A stretch of DNA of 64,000 nt from Pomphorhynchus laevis (taxonomy: Eukaryota > Acanthocephala > Palaeacanthocephala > Echinorhynchida > Pomphorhynchidae), in assembly GCA_012934845.2 (NCBI GenBank), contig WNNJ02002393.1:1-64000 (forward strand). Reading direction: 5' to 3'. Of the stretch, positions 9,321 through 18,574 are shown piece by piece. Position numbers and translations under genes: made by a program. The notes under the pieces are model-generated. The model did not search any database and was not told where the DNA came from. It saw only the letters and a list, made by a program, of their open reading frames with translations. Numbering within the stretch: the stretch's first letter is position 1; each line of letters starts with the position of its first letter.

Positions 9321-10296
9321 AAAAAAAAGATTTATTTTAAAGTGGCAAATGCGTGCCAGCGAACGCTTACATGACCACACAAAAAACAAGACTGTGAATC
9401 AGGTGTCGAGAAGGTGTGAACGGAGGAGGTGTTTGAATGTGATAAAGGAGGGGGCGCGGTTGACGTCGAGAGGGAGATAATTCCAGGCGAGTGAGGCGGC
9501 GACGCGGAAGGATCGGAGACCGTAGTTGTTGGAGTAATTAGGAACGTGGAGTAAGAAGGTATGACGGGAACGAAGCGATAGCGAGTTGGGGCGAGTATCG
9601 TCTAAGAAAGGAAGGTTGATGAACGATGGGGAGCCGACAGCGATGAGACGAAAGGTAACGAAAAGAAGGCGGATTTTGATGCGGATGAGGATAGTGGGCC
9701 AGGAGAGTTGGGCAAAATATGTGGATGTGTTGTCGAAGCGACGAAAACGAAAGAGCACTCGAACGGCGGTGTTGATTATTCGTTGTAGGGGTAGGATAAT
9801 GGATTTTGGAGAATTGGCGAAAAGGCTAAGGCAGTAATCGATTTTAGGGAAAAGAAGCGATGAAAGAAGAGACGTACAAGAACAGAAGTCGATAAAGGGC
9901 GGATACGGCGGATGTCACGGAGAATTAAGTTAGATGAGCGGACCTTGTCACGGACGAAGGGTTTAAGGGAAAGGTGATCATCGAAATGGAAGCCTAAGAA
10001 AGTGAGATTGTGGACTATGGGAATGATCGATGAGGCAAAATATACAGTGGGAGGAGATATGTTTGGTTTATGGGGGAGGATCCACATTATTTTGGACTTT
10101 TCGGGGTTCAGAACGAGATGGAGATTGGAGAGACGTTTGTAGATAGAAGAAAGACAGTTAGGAGGCAGAAATGCCGATATCGTGTATGCGATGTGCGGGT
10201 GCATGAGCATAGATTAGAATGTCATCGGCATATTGCATGACCTTAAAAGAGTAAGGTTTGATAAACGGAGATAGATCGCCAAGCAGAAGAGAGAAA
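9321..10296 (-). mobile_element. LINE-B copy 2, 3' portion
   Basis: The frames 9,776-10,210 and 9,399-9,758 carry the second half of the LINE-B RT and the C-terminal region (MWILP, FLGFHFDDHLSLKPFVRDKV, then PNYSNNYGLRSF). The element ends at the conserved 3' hairpin and ACTTTAAAATAAAT tail near 9,325-9,370. Compared with the copy at 30,560-34,715 it is 5'-truncated and has at least one frameshift. Its truncated 5' end abuts the terminal sequence of the Naiad at 10,297. Confidence 0.85.
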
Positions 10297-10521
10297 TTAA
10301 ATCAGCTAACTGAGTCTACGTATTGTTATATAATTATAAAATAAACAAAACATAATAATGCTAAATCAAAATTTAATAATTAAATAATAAAATTAATAAT
10401 TGTTTTTAGATTTTCTATAATTTAAATCAAGTTAAAAAAATAAAAATAAATTTAAAATAAACGTCATTTTTATGAATTGACTAATAAATAACAGACGTTG
10501 TATCAGAATAAGAATTAGAGG

Positions 10522-10591
10522 TCATCAGGAGGAACTGCTATGCTATCAGGTTTCGGCCCCTAACTCCTCTACCCAACATAGCAGCGGGGCC
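10522..10591 (-). ncRNA. Candidate strand-permuted hammerhead ribozyme, Naiad copy A
   Basis: Read on the minus strand, 70 nt contain in order: GGCCCC (stem II 5' strand), CTGCTATG plus TTGGG (stem III 3' strand), the triplet GTA, GAGGAG (stem I 5' strand), GGGGCC (stem II 3'), GAAA, CCTGA...CATAGCAG (stem III 5'), TTCCTC (stem I 3') and CTGATGA. All three helices are complementary and abut the invariant core nucleotides as in a hammerhead. The backbone order is not type I, II or III, and all helices cross. Cleavage would be expected after GTA. The pairings were read by eye and activity is untested. Confidence 0.5.
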
Positions 10592-10658
10592 AAATACATG
10601 CTAATGATGTATTTCCTCTGAAATAACTATCTAGTATCTTATTCTAATGCAAAGTATA

Positions 10659-11640
10659 TTATTTATTATCCATCCATAAAAATTTGCCACTTAAGAGTTT
10701 AAATTTATTCTTTATATTATTGTGTTGATTTATATATTTTACTATTTTCTGCTTGATGTTATTTTTATAGTAACCTAGTTTAAAATATGTATCTATTAAA
10801 TTATTTAAATGATTTTGAATAAAGCCAATATCATTACATATTGTTGCAATTCTTAAAATTTCATTATTTAATGTATTATATTTTATATTATATGGTATGC
10901 ATGAATGCTCATGCAAAAATATGTTTCTTGTAAATTTAAATATGTCATCTTTACGATATAAATTAATAGTAGTTTTAGTTAATGTTAATTTAATGTTCAT
11001 ATCTAGATATACACCTTCTTTATCATTAATATTGGTTTTGTTAAGAATAAGGCTTTCTGGATAAATGTGCTCACTAATTGAATAAAAATTATTAGAATTA
11101 AATACACATATATCATCAATGTATCGAAACATATATTTCATATATTTATATTGTTTAGATTTAGTTTTTACACAGTTATGAACAAATTCATATTCTATAA
11201 AGCTTAAAAACAAGTCAGCTATACATTACCACCCATTGGAACACCTTTTACTTGTCTAAATATAGATGTCACTACTTCTAAATAATTTTGATTTATCAAA
11301 ATATTTAAGGATTCTATTAATTCAATTTTATCCATATATTTATATTTATTTGATGGTTTAATTTTTGTTAGATAGGCGTTATAATTATTATAACATATAT
11401 ATGTATATCTTTTTCCGGATATAAGATAAATTAATTTTACTAACGCTTATTTAATATCTACTAAATCTAGATTTGTATAAAGCGTACTAAAATCGTATGT
11501 ATTTATATTTTGAAAATTTATTCCTTTTGTCTGTTCTAAAAATTCTTTTGTAGAATTAATACTGAAATAGTGTTTTATACCAGTATTAATTTCGATTACC
11601 TTGCAATATTTTCAATTAATTTTCAATTAATTCTAGATTA
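10659..11640 (-). pseudogene. Naiad RT domain, copy A (broken)
   Basis: In changing frames the minus strand shows motif A (DFSTLYTNL, about 11,466-11,498), motif B (KGVPMGGN, about 11,226-11,256) and motif C (FRYIDDI, about 11,108-11,130). These are followed by the C-terminal KDDIFKFTRN, HSCIPYNIKYNTL and GKFLWMDNK regions. The FSTLYT and PMGGN forms are typical of PLE RTs. The frame 11,213-10,659 is open; the preceding part contains at least two frame disruptions. Downstream of the stop lie the ribozyme-like structure and an AT-rich 3' UTR. Confidence 0.8.
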
Positions 11641-11682
11641 TGGGTACATATATGTTCATTTATTTTATCAAAACTAAGACTT

Positions 11683-12740
11683 TTACAATTGCATTCTGTT
11701 TCCATTGTTTCTAATATTATCGTTACATATTGATTTTAATTCTTTATTATAATTACAAATTTTTCGTCCTAATGGTGGTAGGAGTTTATACCTTATTTTA
11801 GGAATATATTTACTTAAATCTGACCCTATCATTTCTTTACTTTTAGAATTATTTAAAAGTCCGGCTATATTTATGTTATCTATACATTTATTAATGAAGT
11901 TTATGGTTAATGTATATTTTCTATTGTTATTATTTACATTTAGTGTACGATTATAGTATTTTGTATTACAATAACTGTCTATTATACAACTTAGCCTATC
12001 ATAGTCGTTAATTAATTTTTGATTTATTGAACATATATCTTTAGAAAAATTTCTTATATTTACATAAAGATCTTTTAGCTTATTATCACTTAAAAGTTGT
12101 TTTAATATTTCTAATTGTTCATTTATATACATATCTTTTTTAATATTTTTAACTCTATTTTTCCTATTCCTTTTATCACCATGACTTCTTGGTTTGCGTT
12201 TAATCGGATTATAAGAATATAGTTGTTTATTAAGTATTATACTACTTTTGCCAATTCCTTGTACCACGTCATTCAATCCTAATGGGTACATGGAATTTAG
12301 CGTTTTAATCCAAAAATCTTCTTTTTCTAATAGTTTTTGATTTAATATTGAAATGTTTTCTTCGATAATATGTTCTAAAATAAATAATTTACAGTTTTTA
12401 ATATCATGTCCTATTAATCTCATATGTTTATGAAATATAGTTTGACTATTATGCTGTATATTATATATGTGTTGCCTAAACCTAGTTTTTAACATTTGAT
12501 GTTTTTCCTATATATTGCAATCCACATGTGCATTGTATTAGATACACTACACCTGCGGTATTGCAGTTACAATTATTATTAATATTTAATGAAAAACATT
12601 TGTTTGTCGTATTACTTACGATACAATTATTATTATTTATAACATCACAAACTATACAATTTTTTCTGTTACATTTAAAAGATCTAAAATTGAAATCATT
12701 AGTACTTACGTATTTTTTCAATATTGTTGAGTACACGTAA
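11683..12740 (-). pseudogene. Naiad N-terminal GIY-YIG endonuclease, copy A (broken)
   Basis: The frame 12,736-12,482 encodes a C-x4-C-x2-C zinc-type segment (CNRKNCIVC) and the nuclease signature VVYLI...LQYIGKT. The overlapping frame 12,495-11,683 continues with RFRQHI, the histidines of FHKHMRLIGHD, and the glutamate-containing ILEH and KEDFWIKTL. This corresponds to the CCHH-type GIY-YIG nuclease of PLEs. It needs a frame change near 12,490 and another near 11,700 to reach the CxC linker, so this copy is not functional as it stands. Confidence 0.8.
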
Positions 12741-13171
12741 CTTTTAAGTCATAATTTTTAACGTTGCTTTTTCGGTGTCGCCACCTAGTTTAGTTGACTC
12801 AGACTAAACTTACAACGGGCCATCCAGCAGCATCTGACAGGGGGCTGCCCTGCTTAAGGCGGTTGCAGGCTGGAACAAGATCTATAAAGATCTACCACCT
12901 TCACTCCACGCTCTACGCGACCTAGCTATTGGCCATTACCTGGTCTCTTAAACGTGATCACGTGAAGCAGTTTACATTTTAAAGTGTAAACACCTTGGGA
13001 TGCAAACTTCTCCCTTTTTTAAGAATTAATAATTCATCAAACTTGTTTGAAAATAAGAAAAAATAATAGTAAAGTCGTAACCAATAATACATAGTTTCAG
13101 TATTTCTGACAGAGGTCATATTACCGGGAAAACAAAGTCCACAGGTCAATAATAACATGTCAGTAGAACAA
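12741..13171 (-). other. Naiad copy A 5' UTR region
   Basis: There is no ORF in this stretch. It is less AT-rich than its surroundings between 12,770 and 12,960 and contains short self-complementary segments (ACGTGATCACGT near 12,950; GTTTACA...TGTAAAC near 12,970-12,995). As it lies between the pseudo-LTR at 13,172 and the endonuclease start, it is most simply the element's leader and promoter region. Confidence 0.5.
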
Positions 13172-13231
13172 ATTAAATCAGCTAACTGAGTCTACGTATT
13201 GTTATATAATTATAAAATAAACAAAACATAA
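13172..13231 (-). repeat. Upstream pseudo-LTR of Naiad copy A
   Basis: About 60 bp (from AAATTAAATCAGCTAACTGA to AACAAAACATAA on the plus strand) repeat the terminal sequence at 10,297-10,353 in the same orientation. Direct terminal duplication of 3'-end sequence upstream of the ORF is characteristic of PLEs. The same terminal string ends the copy at 60,550-60,625. Confidence 0.75.
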
Positions 13232-13349
13232 TTTTTTTAAATACCAGTTTTTATTATAAAAATAAACAACAAATACACATAATATCCTTAAATTTGTTTG
13301 CTTTTTGATCAGTCATTGATGTAAATCTTAGACGCTTGCCCATCTTTTA

Positions 13350-16300
13350 CTATGTTTGATAATACTGTGCTTGTTCGTTTATTCTAAGCCTTGTAGCACG
13401 TATACAAACCGATGCACTAACTGCAATGGCGACACTGATTTTTGATTTTAGCCTAGAAATACATTCGCTGTATGCAAGCTTATTACGATCAGCAGATTTG
13501 GCTGCTATCCATTTTAGTATTTTATCTGTCTCAGGTCCAATACCACCTGACGTAGAAAATATAAGAGGAAAGAAAGTACCTCTTTCTATATCTGCAATTC
13601 GTTCACCGTACTTTGCATATTTCCGCTGTTGATGGTATATATGGCATTCGAGAGGAGTTTTGCAAGAGTATGTAGGTGCCAAAGAGCTGTAAATGCATAT
13701 GTCCAAAAAGGATCGCACCATATTTCCTCCGAAAATTCCTCTACAAGCTATATCAGACCGCGCTTGATCATCAGAGCAGGTTGTTGGCTTATTAAATACG
13801 TAGTTGTTTGGTATAGATCGTAAACATGGCTCAATTTGCACGTCACAGCATACCCCTACAAGTTCCTTAGCTACAATGTCTCTCACTAAGTTATGTCTGA
13901 TAATAGTCATGGCACCAGTATGACATGACAATGCATGAGAAGTTGTAAAGTAAGAACCACAAGCACATTTTAGTGATGTTTCGCTTGCTTTTAGATTGTA
14001 TCTTGCGCATATTGCGTCTTGGAACTCTTGTGAATTTAGCCTCGTATGTCTCATTCGGGTTGGTTTGGTACATAGCCACGAAGATGCTCCCTTGTCCGAA
14101 GCAAACTTTATTGAATTTTGTAGATCTAATCTTAATTCCATGCGAATGGCTTCACTTTCTAATGATGCAATGACCATCTTTTCTTGTTAAATCAACTTTG
14201 CTGCTTGATTTTGAGAGGTTATAAGCTGATCTCCCACTTCTTCTAGTAACAGTGGCATGCACATTTTTCGGGATCGAACATATTCTTGTTTGGCAACCTC
14301 CATCGGGTTTAAAATCCCCAAACCACCATATTTCGTCGGCATCATATAAATCCGTTCCAGCTCATTGTTTTCATCGTTTTGACCTATAATCTTTGGAATC
14401 AATTTCTTTGTAATCAAGTCTTTCAACGGCTTATACCAAATAGGTTTAGTTGGACATGTGCGCATAAGGTATGTCCACTTATGTTGCAGTGCACATCTTA
14501 AAACAAAGTATGCCACCTGGGCATCACTATCTGCAATTTCTGATAAATTTTCTACCATTTTAAGCCAGGTTACAATCTTTGATTTTACAATATTTTCAAT
14601 GAACTCGTCAGCCCCACAAGGCGATCCAAGTGCGACGATTCCTTGGAAGGTTATTTCTATTTTAGTGTTGTTAAACAAAATCTTCGTAGTTTCTCCGTCG
14701 TTGGGATGAACCAATAATTTGCATGTTGTTTCGTTTATATGAAAACCATATTTTTCTCCTATCTGATTAAGTCTTTGCAAAACTTTATGTAATTGATCAA
14801 CTGGCCCTACACAGCATGCGTCGTCGGCATACCATCTATGTACGACATTATTCGAACATTTTTGAAGTTCATTGATTAACGGAATTGAAGCCGCTGCAAA
14901 TGCCGCCATTGCGAGCGGATCACCTTGTGTAAAACCTTCTCTCGAATTTATTGCCTCGTCCTTAATACATAATATTGGGGAATTTTGATAGCAGTTCGTA
15001 AGTGCAGTATATAAAGACGGGCATGTAAATTTAATGTTTTTCAACGCAAGCTGTCGGTTGACTAGATTAAAGGCATTCGTTGCGTCAATCTGAAGTATAC
15101 CATAATCATCATTTTGTTCAAATAATTCCCTTATTGAGTGTACTGCAGCCTCAGCACCACAACGCTGACCAGCACATAATTGTACACTTCCAGCCACTTT
15201 CTGTAAATCGGTCGAAATTACAGTAAGGATAGTCTTTGAAATTATTCTACGGCTAACTTCACCTATGCCAATTGGCCTAACTCCTGGATTTTTATCGAGC
15301 GGTATTAATCTACTTGCCATTAACGCTTCAGCATTCAGTGAACTGATCTTATTAGATGCTATTTTAATGGATAATTCTGCTAACGCATTAGAAAGTCTCA
15401 TTGACTCATCCCCATAATTATGTAAAATATCGTACCAATCTTCAGCATCCAAACCTGAAGGTCCACAACTTCCATGAGTTTTCTTTGATGCTTGCCTAAT
15501 GTGATTATAATCAATTTCAAGAAATACGCTACTATGATGGTCTTGGCAGCCTGGTAATCGATGTTTAAGTATAACTTCTGGATTTGCAGGTGCACCTTGA
15601 GGATGGAGAAGTAATAACTTATCTCTTACCTTTATATCTAGTACAAAATCATCAATGTCGTGCACTCCAGACGTCACTCCATCCGCAGCAAGTAATCTCA
15701 TCGCACTAGAAACCTTACCGCATAGTACTAATTTTATAAATTTTTTATACCATATATTGTTTTCACTCTGTTCAACTGTTCGACCTTTCAATCTTCTGTT
15801 AGCCATACGATGTTGCATTACACGGCATTCGTGCACAAGGCTAGTGAGATCATTATTCGCCCATAGGTTCAATCTGCGCTCGAGAGTTTTTCTTATAATA
15901 CTTATTTTTTGCTGTCTACTCTCTGTCTAAGTAATTGGCTAAATATTGTTGCAGTCATTAATGCACAATTTGAGTCATCACCCGAAGTTGCAGCATCAGC
16001 GTATAAATTCGCCATAATCGATACAAATTGCTTGCTAGCATTGCATCTTGGTAGATGAAATATATTCGGGACCCAGCTTATACATTCTTTAAATAATTTC
16101 ATTATACTATCATTATCTTTAAAACTATCAGGTGTTGACGTGAAGGACTGATTGCATTTTGGTTCGACACATTCCAAGGAATCAACCAAATTCAAAGATG
16201 TTCTTTCGAGTGGTTCAACATTACTTTTTTTGTTAGAACAATTATAAGCTGCACAGTTAAAACATGTACGTCCGGCTTTACGACACTTGCAATTTTTACA

Positions 16301-16363
16301 TTTCGCCGCTTGCCCATTGCATGTACAACACTTTATTTCTTCCGAAGGTTTTCCACGTGGCAT
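13350..16363 (-). pseudogene. RLE-LINE 4: CXC + RT + RLE, broken by one stop and one frameshift
   Basis: The start at 16,363 opens with MPRGKP and the CXC segment (CCTCNGQAAKCKNCKCRK). The frame 16,363-15,902 covers the N-terminus. After a frameshift near 15,915 the frame 15,872-14,187 holds the RT: DATNAFN (motif A), EGFTQGDPLAM (motif B) and WYADDAC (motif C). A TAA at about 14,187-14,189 interrupts the frame, which continues without shift to 13,350 with the CACGS...HALSC knuckle and the endonuclease (ARSDIACRG, RSFLDICIY, HQQRKYAKYGERI). With only two lesions the copy is fairly young. Its 5' leader contains a 14-bp tandem array and it ends against the Naiad pseudo-LTR. Confidence 0.85.
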
Positions 16364-16625
16364 TTTCGACTGTATGGGTTCTTCTTCTTTAAGTTTTTTA
16401 GGCTTAGGTTCCTCTGGTTTAGGTTCTTTTTTAGGTTTTTTAGGTGTTTTTAGGTTCTTCTGGAATCGTTTTTCTGGAATCGTTTTTCTGGAATCGCTCT
16501 TCTGGAATCGCTCTTCTGGAATCGTTCTTCTGGAATCATTCTTTGTATTTACTTTAGATTGTAATTTGTGTATTTACTTTAGATCTCAAATGTATGTTTA
16601 TAAGAAACCAAAATTTTTTTAGGTT
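16364..16625 (-). promoter_or_regulatory. 5' leader of RLE-LINE 4 with Lys/Pro-coding run and 14-bp tandem array
   Basis: Between 16,457 and 16,540 lie six units of a 14-bp repeat (CTTCTGGAATCGTT and variants). On the minus strand the frame of the polyprotein is open for about 70 codons upstream of the first ATG. It passes through the repeats and a Lys/Pro/Glu-rich run (KKPKKEPKPEEPKPKK) and ends at a TAA near 16,570. No in-frame ATG is seen in the extension, so it may be untranslated or start at a non-AUG codon. The 5'-most string GTATGTTTATAAGAAACC (plus strand, about 16,593-16,612) is shared with the element ending at 23,750. Confidence 0.6.
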
Positions 16626-17243
16626 TCAAAACATAATAATGCTAAATCAAAATTTAATAATTAAATAATAAAATTAATAATTGTTTTTAGATTTTCTATA
16701 ATTTAAATCAAGTTAAAAAAATAAAAATAAAATTTAAAATAAACGTCATTTTTATGAATTGACTAATAAATAACAGACGTTGTATCAGAATAAGAATTAG
16801 AGGTCATCAGGAGGAACTGCTATGCTATCAGGTTTCGGCCCCTAACTCCTCTACCCAACATAGCAGCGGGGCCAAATACATGCTAATGATGTATTTCCTC
16901 TGAAATAACTATCTAGTATCTTATTCTAATGCAAAGTATATTATTTATTATCCATTCCATAAAAATTTACCACTTAAGAGTTTAAATTTATTCTTTATAT
17001 TATTGTGTTGATTTATATATTTTACTATTTTCTGCTTGATGTTATTTTTATAGTAACCTAGTTTAAAATATGTATCTATTAAATTATTTAAATGATTTTG
17101 AAGAAAGCCAATATCATTACGTATTGTTGCAATTCTTAAAATTTCATTATTTAATGTATTATATTTTATATTATATGGTATGCATGAATGCTCATGCAAA
17201 AATATGTTTCTTGTAAATTTAAATATGTCATCTTTACGATATG
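16626..17243 (-). mobile_element. Naiad copy B, 3' portion
   Basis: This is nearly identical to copy A from the KDDIFKFTRN codons through the stop and the entire 3' UTR. The coding part (about 17,243-16,948) is 5'-truncated and fused to unrelated AT-rich sequence. The 3' UTR includes the 70-nt ribozyme-like block at 16,804-16,873. The element's 3' end abuts the 5' tip of RLE-LINE 4 at 16,625. Confidence 0.85.
16804..16873 (-). ncRNA. Candidate strand-permuted hammerhead ribozyme, Naiad copy B
   Basis: I see the same 70 nt as copy A (10,522-10,591), with all core segments and pairing strands retained. CTGATGA is the reverse complement of 16,804-16,810, and the first stem II strand GGCCCC is the reverse complement of 16,868-16,873. 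Confidence 0.5.
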
Positions 17244-17341
17244 AAACAAATATGCAATAACATGTAAATAATAGCAATAGAAAACAAATATGCACTTTAT
17301 GGGACATGGGGGAATGCTTATAGTCGTTTGATAGTCAATAT

Positions 17342-17486
17342 GTTTTTTGAGTTTGGCACCATTACGAATTTAAAATTCAATGATCAGCTATATGAGCAAA
17401 TATGGGGAGTGGCCATGGGTTCTCCACTTGGGCCCGCTTTAGCTGATATCTTTATGGCAGATCTAGAAAGTATGATATGTTATATC
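17342..17486 (+). pseudogene. Canonical PLE RT fragment (motif B region)
   Basis: A plus-strand frame reads ...LYEQIWGVAMGSPLGPALAD-IFMADLE. The GVAMGSPLGP-LAD string is the motif B signature of canonical Penelope-type RTs and differs from the PMGGN form of the Naiads. Only about 48 codons survive, and the fragment joins the tandem repeats that follow. Confidence 0.75.
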
Positions 17487-17546
17487 ATACAGTAAAGCAT
17501 GTTGACTCCGCTCTGTGGAGTCCACCATGTGTATCGTCAATATAGT

Positions 17547-17627
17547 GCATGCTGAGGGGCGAAACAACGATGATAGAGAGACGTCCACTGATGAGTCCCG
17601 CTCTGTGGAGTTGTCTGGACAGCATGC
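17547..17627 (+). ncRNA. Candidate strand-permuted hammerhead, unit 1
   Basis: The order on the plus strand is: GCATGCT (closing helix), GGGGC (stem II 3' strand, 17,556-17,560), GAAA then CAAC (stem III 5', to 17,568), GTCCA (stem I 3', 17,583-17,587), CTGATGA (17,588-17,594), GTCCC (stem II 5', 17,595-17,599), GTTG then the triplet GTC (17,610-17,615), TGGAC (stem I 5', 17,616-17,620) and AGCATGC (closing helix). Stems I, II and III are five pairs each, counting A15.1-U16.1. Unit 1 has a G-U pair in stem II where units 2 and 3 have A-U. Cleavage would be expected after 17,615. Confidence 0.5.
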
Positions 17628-17804
17628 GTTCTGTCGTAATGCGACCTGATAGCTTAAGTTATTATGTAGCCAGCTAAAATACAAGTTAGTCGAAGAGGTC
17701 CGGCAATATCTCAACAAAATGAAATTAAACCGACTACCAACAAGACGATTTCAATGACTCATTTCAATCTAATGGAGGACCACCATGTGTATCGTCAATA
17801 TAGT

Positions 17805-17885
17805 GCATGCTGAGGGACGAAACAACGATGATACAGAGACGTCCACTGATGAGTCCCGCTCTGTGGAGTTGTCTGGACAGCATGC
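17805..17885 (+). ncRNA. Candidate strand-permuted hammerhead, unit 2
   Basis: Same arrangement as unit 1, offset by 258 bp, with GGGAC as the stem II 3' strand so that all pairs are Watson-Crick. CTGATGA lies at 17,846-17,852 and the predicted cleavage site is after 17,873. In a multimeric transcript the CTGATGA strand of unit 1 could also pair with the GAAA and GTC strands of this unit in conventional order, with a loop of about 200 nt. Confidence 0.5.
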
Positions 17886-18062
17886 TTTCTGTCGTAATGC
17901 GACCTGATAGCTGAAGCTATTATGTAGCCAGCTAAAATACAAGTTAGTCGAAGAGGTCCGGAAATATCTTAACAAAATGAAATTCAAGCGACTACCAACA
18001 AGACGATTTCAATGACTCATTTCAATCTGATGGAGGACCATAATGTGTATCGTCAATATAGT

Positions 18063-18143
18063 GCATGCTGAGGGACGAAACAACGATGATACAGAGACGT
18101 CCACTGATGAGTCCCGCTCTGTGGAGTTGTCTGGACAGCATGC
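18063..18143 (+). ncRNA. Candidate strand-permuted hammerhead, unit 3
   Basis: All core segments match unit 2. CTGATGA lies at 18,104-18,110 and the predicted cleavage site is after 18,131. Confidence 0.5.
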
Positions 18144-18290
18144 TTTCTGTCGTAATGCGACCTGATAGCTGAAGCTATTATGTAGCCAGCTAAAATACAA
18201 GTTAGTCGAAGAGGTCCGGAAATATCTCAACAAAATGAAATTCAACCGACTACCAACAAGACGATTTCAATGTCGAAGTAATAGATGTGC

Positions 18291-18574
18291 GAAAGAGCAG
18301 TGTATCAAGCAAAAATTTTGTGCAACATGAGGTTAAAAGAAGAGAACGTGAAGTTAAGATTTATATTGTCAAACGATAATGAATAGAAAGAAAACCGTTT
18401 TTTTTGTTTTTACAATTTGTAAATTTTATATTTTTAATTACAAAATAATAATTTTTAATTCACTTTCGGGAGAAGGTTTTTTTTCAAAGAATAAAATTTA
18501 CGCTTGTTTTATGCAAAAAGTAACATATTTCTCATATTTTGCAGACGTTTTGTTTTTAAAAACTTTTATTGCAG
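18291..18574. other. AT-rich spacer, nothing recognised
   Basis: A poly-T-rich stretch with no ORF that resembles a known family. A plus-strand frame 18,379-18,618 is low complexity and probably spurious. Confidence 0.5.

Larger units (their letters stand above)
10297..13231 (-). mobile_element. Naiad-type Penelope-like element copy A (GIY-YIG upstream of RT), with pseudo-LTR
   Basis: On the minus strand the order is GIY-YIG endonuclease (12,736-11,720), a CxC motif (11,685-11,693, Cys-Asn-Cys), then the RT (11,640-10,659). This N-terminal endonuclease order defines the Naiad/Chlamys PLE clade. The terminal about 58 bp at 10,297-10,353 recurs directly at 13,172-13,231, like the pseudo-LTRs of PLEs. 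The copy is broken by several frame disruptions. Further tails of the family lie at 16,626-17,243, 59,960-60,620 and 63,851-64,000. Confidence 0.85.
17487..18290 (+). repeat. 258-bp tandem repeat, three units (satellite or retrozyme-like)
   Basis: Three direct units have a period of exactly 258 bp: the string beginning CTGATGAG falls at 17,588, 17,846 and 18,104. Units 2 and 3 are almost identical; unit 1 differs at scattered sites and its start is fused to a PLE fragment. Each unit contains a hammerhead-like block of about 81 nt enclosed by complementary GCATGCT/AGCATGC, and a downstream small hairpin (ATAGC...GCTAT). Unit 1 changes this hairpin to ATAGC...GTTAT, which still pairs through G-U. 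After unit 3 the sequence leaves the repeat near 18,270. Confidence 0.85.

Noticed and set aside
8862-9389. Minus-strand ORF of 175 codons as one gene
   Set aside because: Its N-terminal part is the LINE-B 3' tail read through and its remainder is a PLE RT fragment; it is a chance fusion.
16380-16450. TTAGG-type telomeric repeat
   Set aside because: The TTAGG-like strings are irregular and stand within an open coding-like leader (Lys/Pro codons) of an RLE-LINE; there is no regular telomeric array.
17463-18245. Three similar minus-strand ORFs of 72-84 codons in tandem
   Set aside because: They are the antisense readings of the 258-bp tandem units; their similarity is due to the repeat. No start context or homology suggests a protein.
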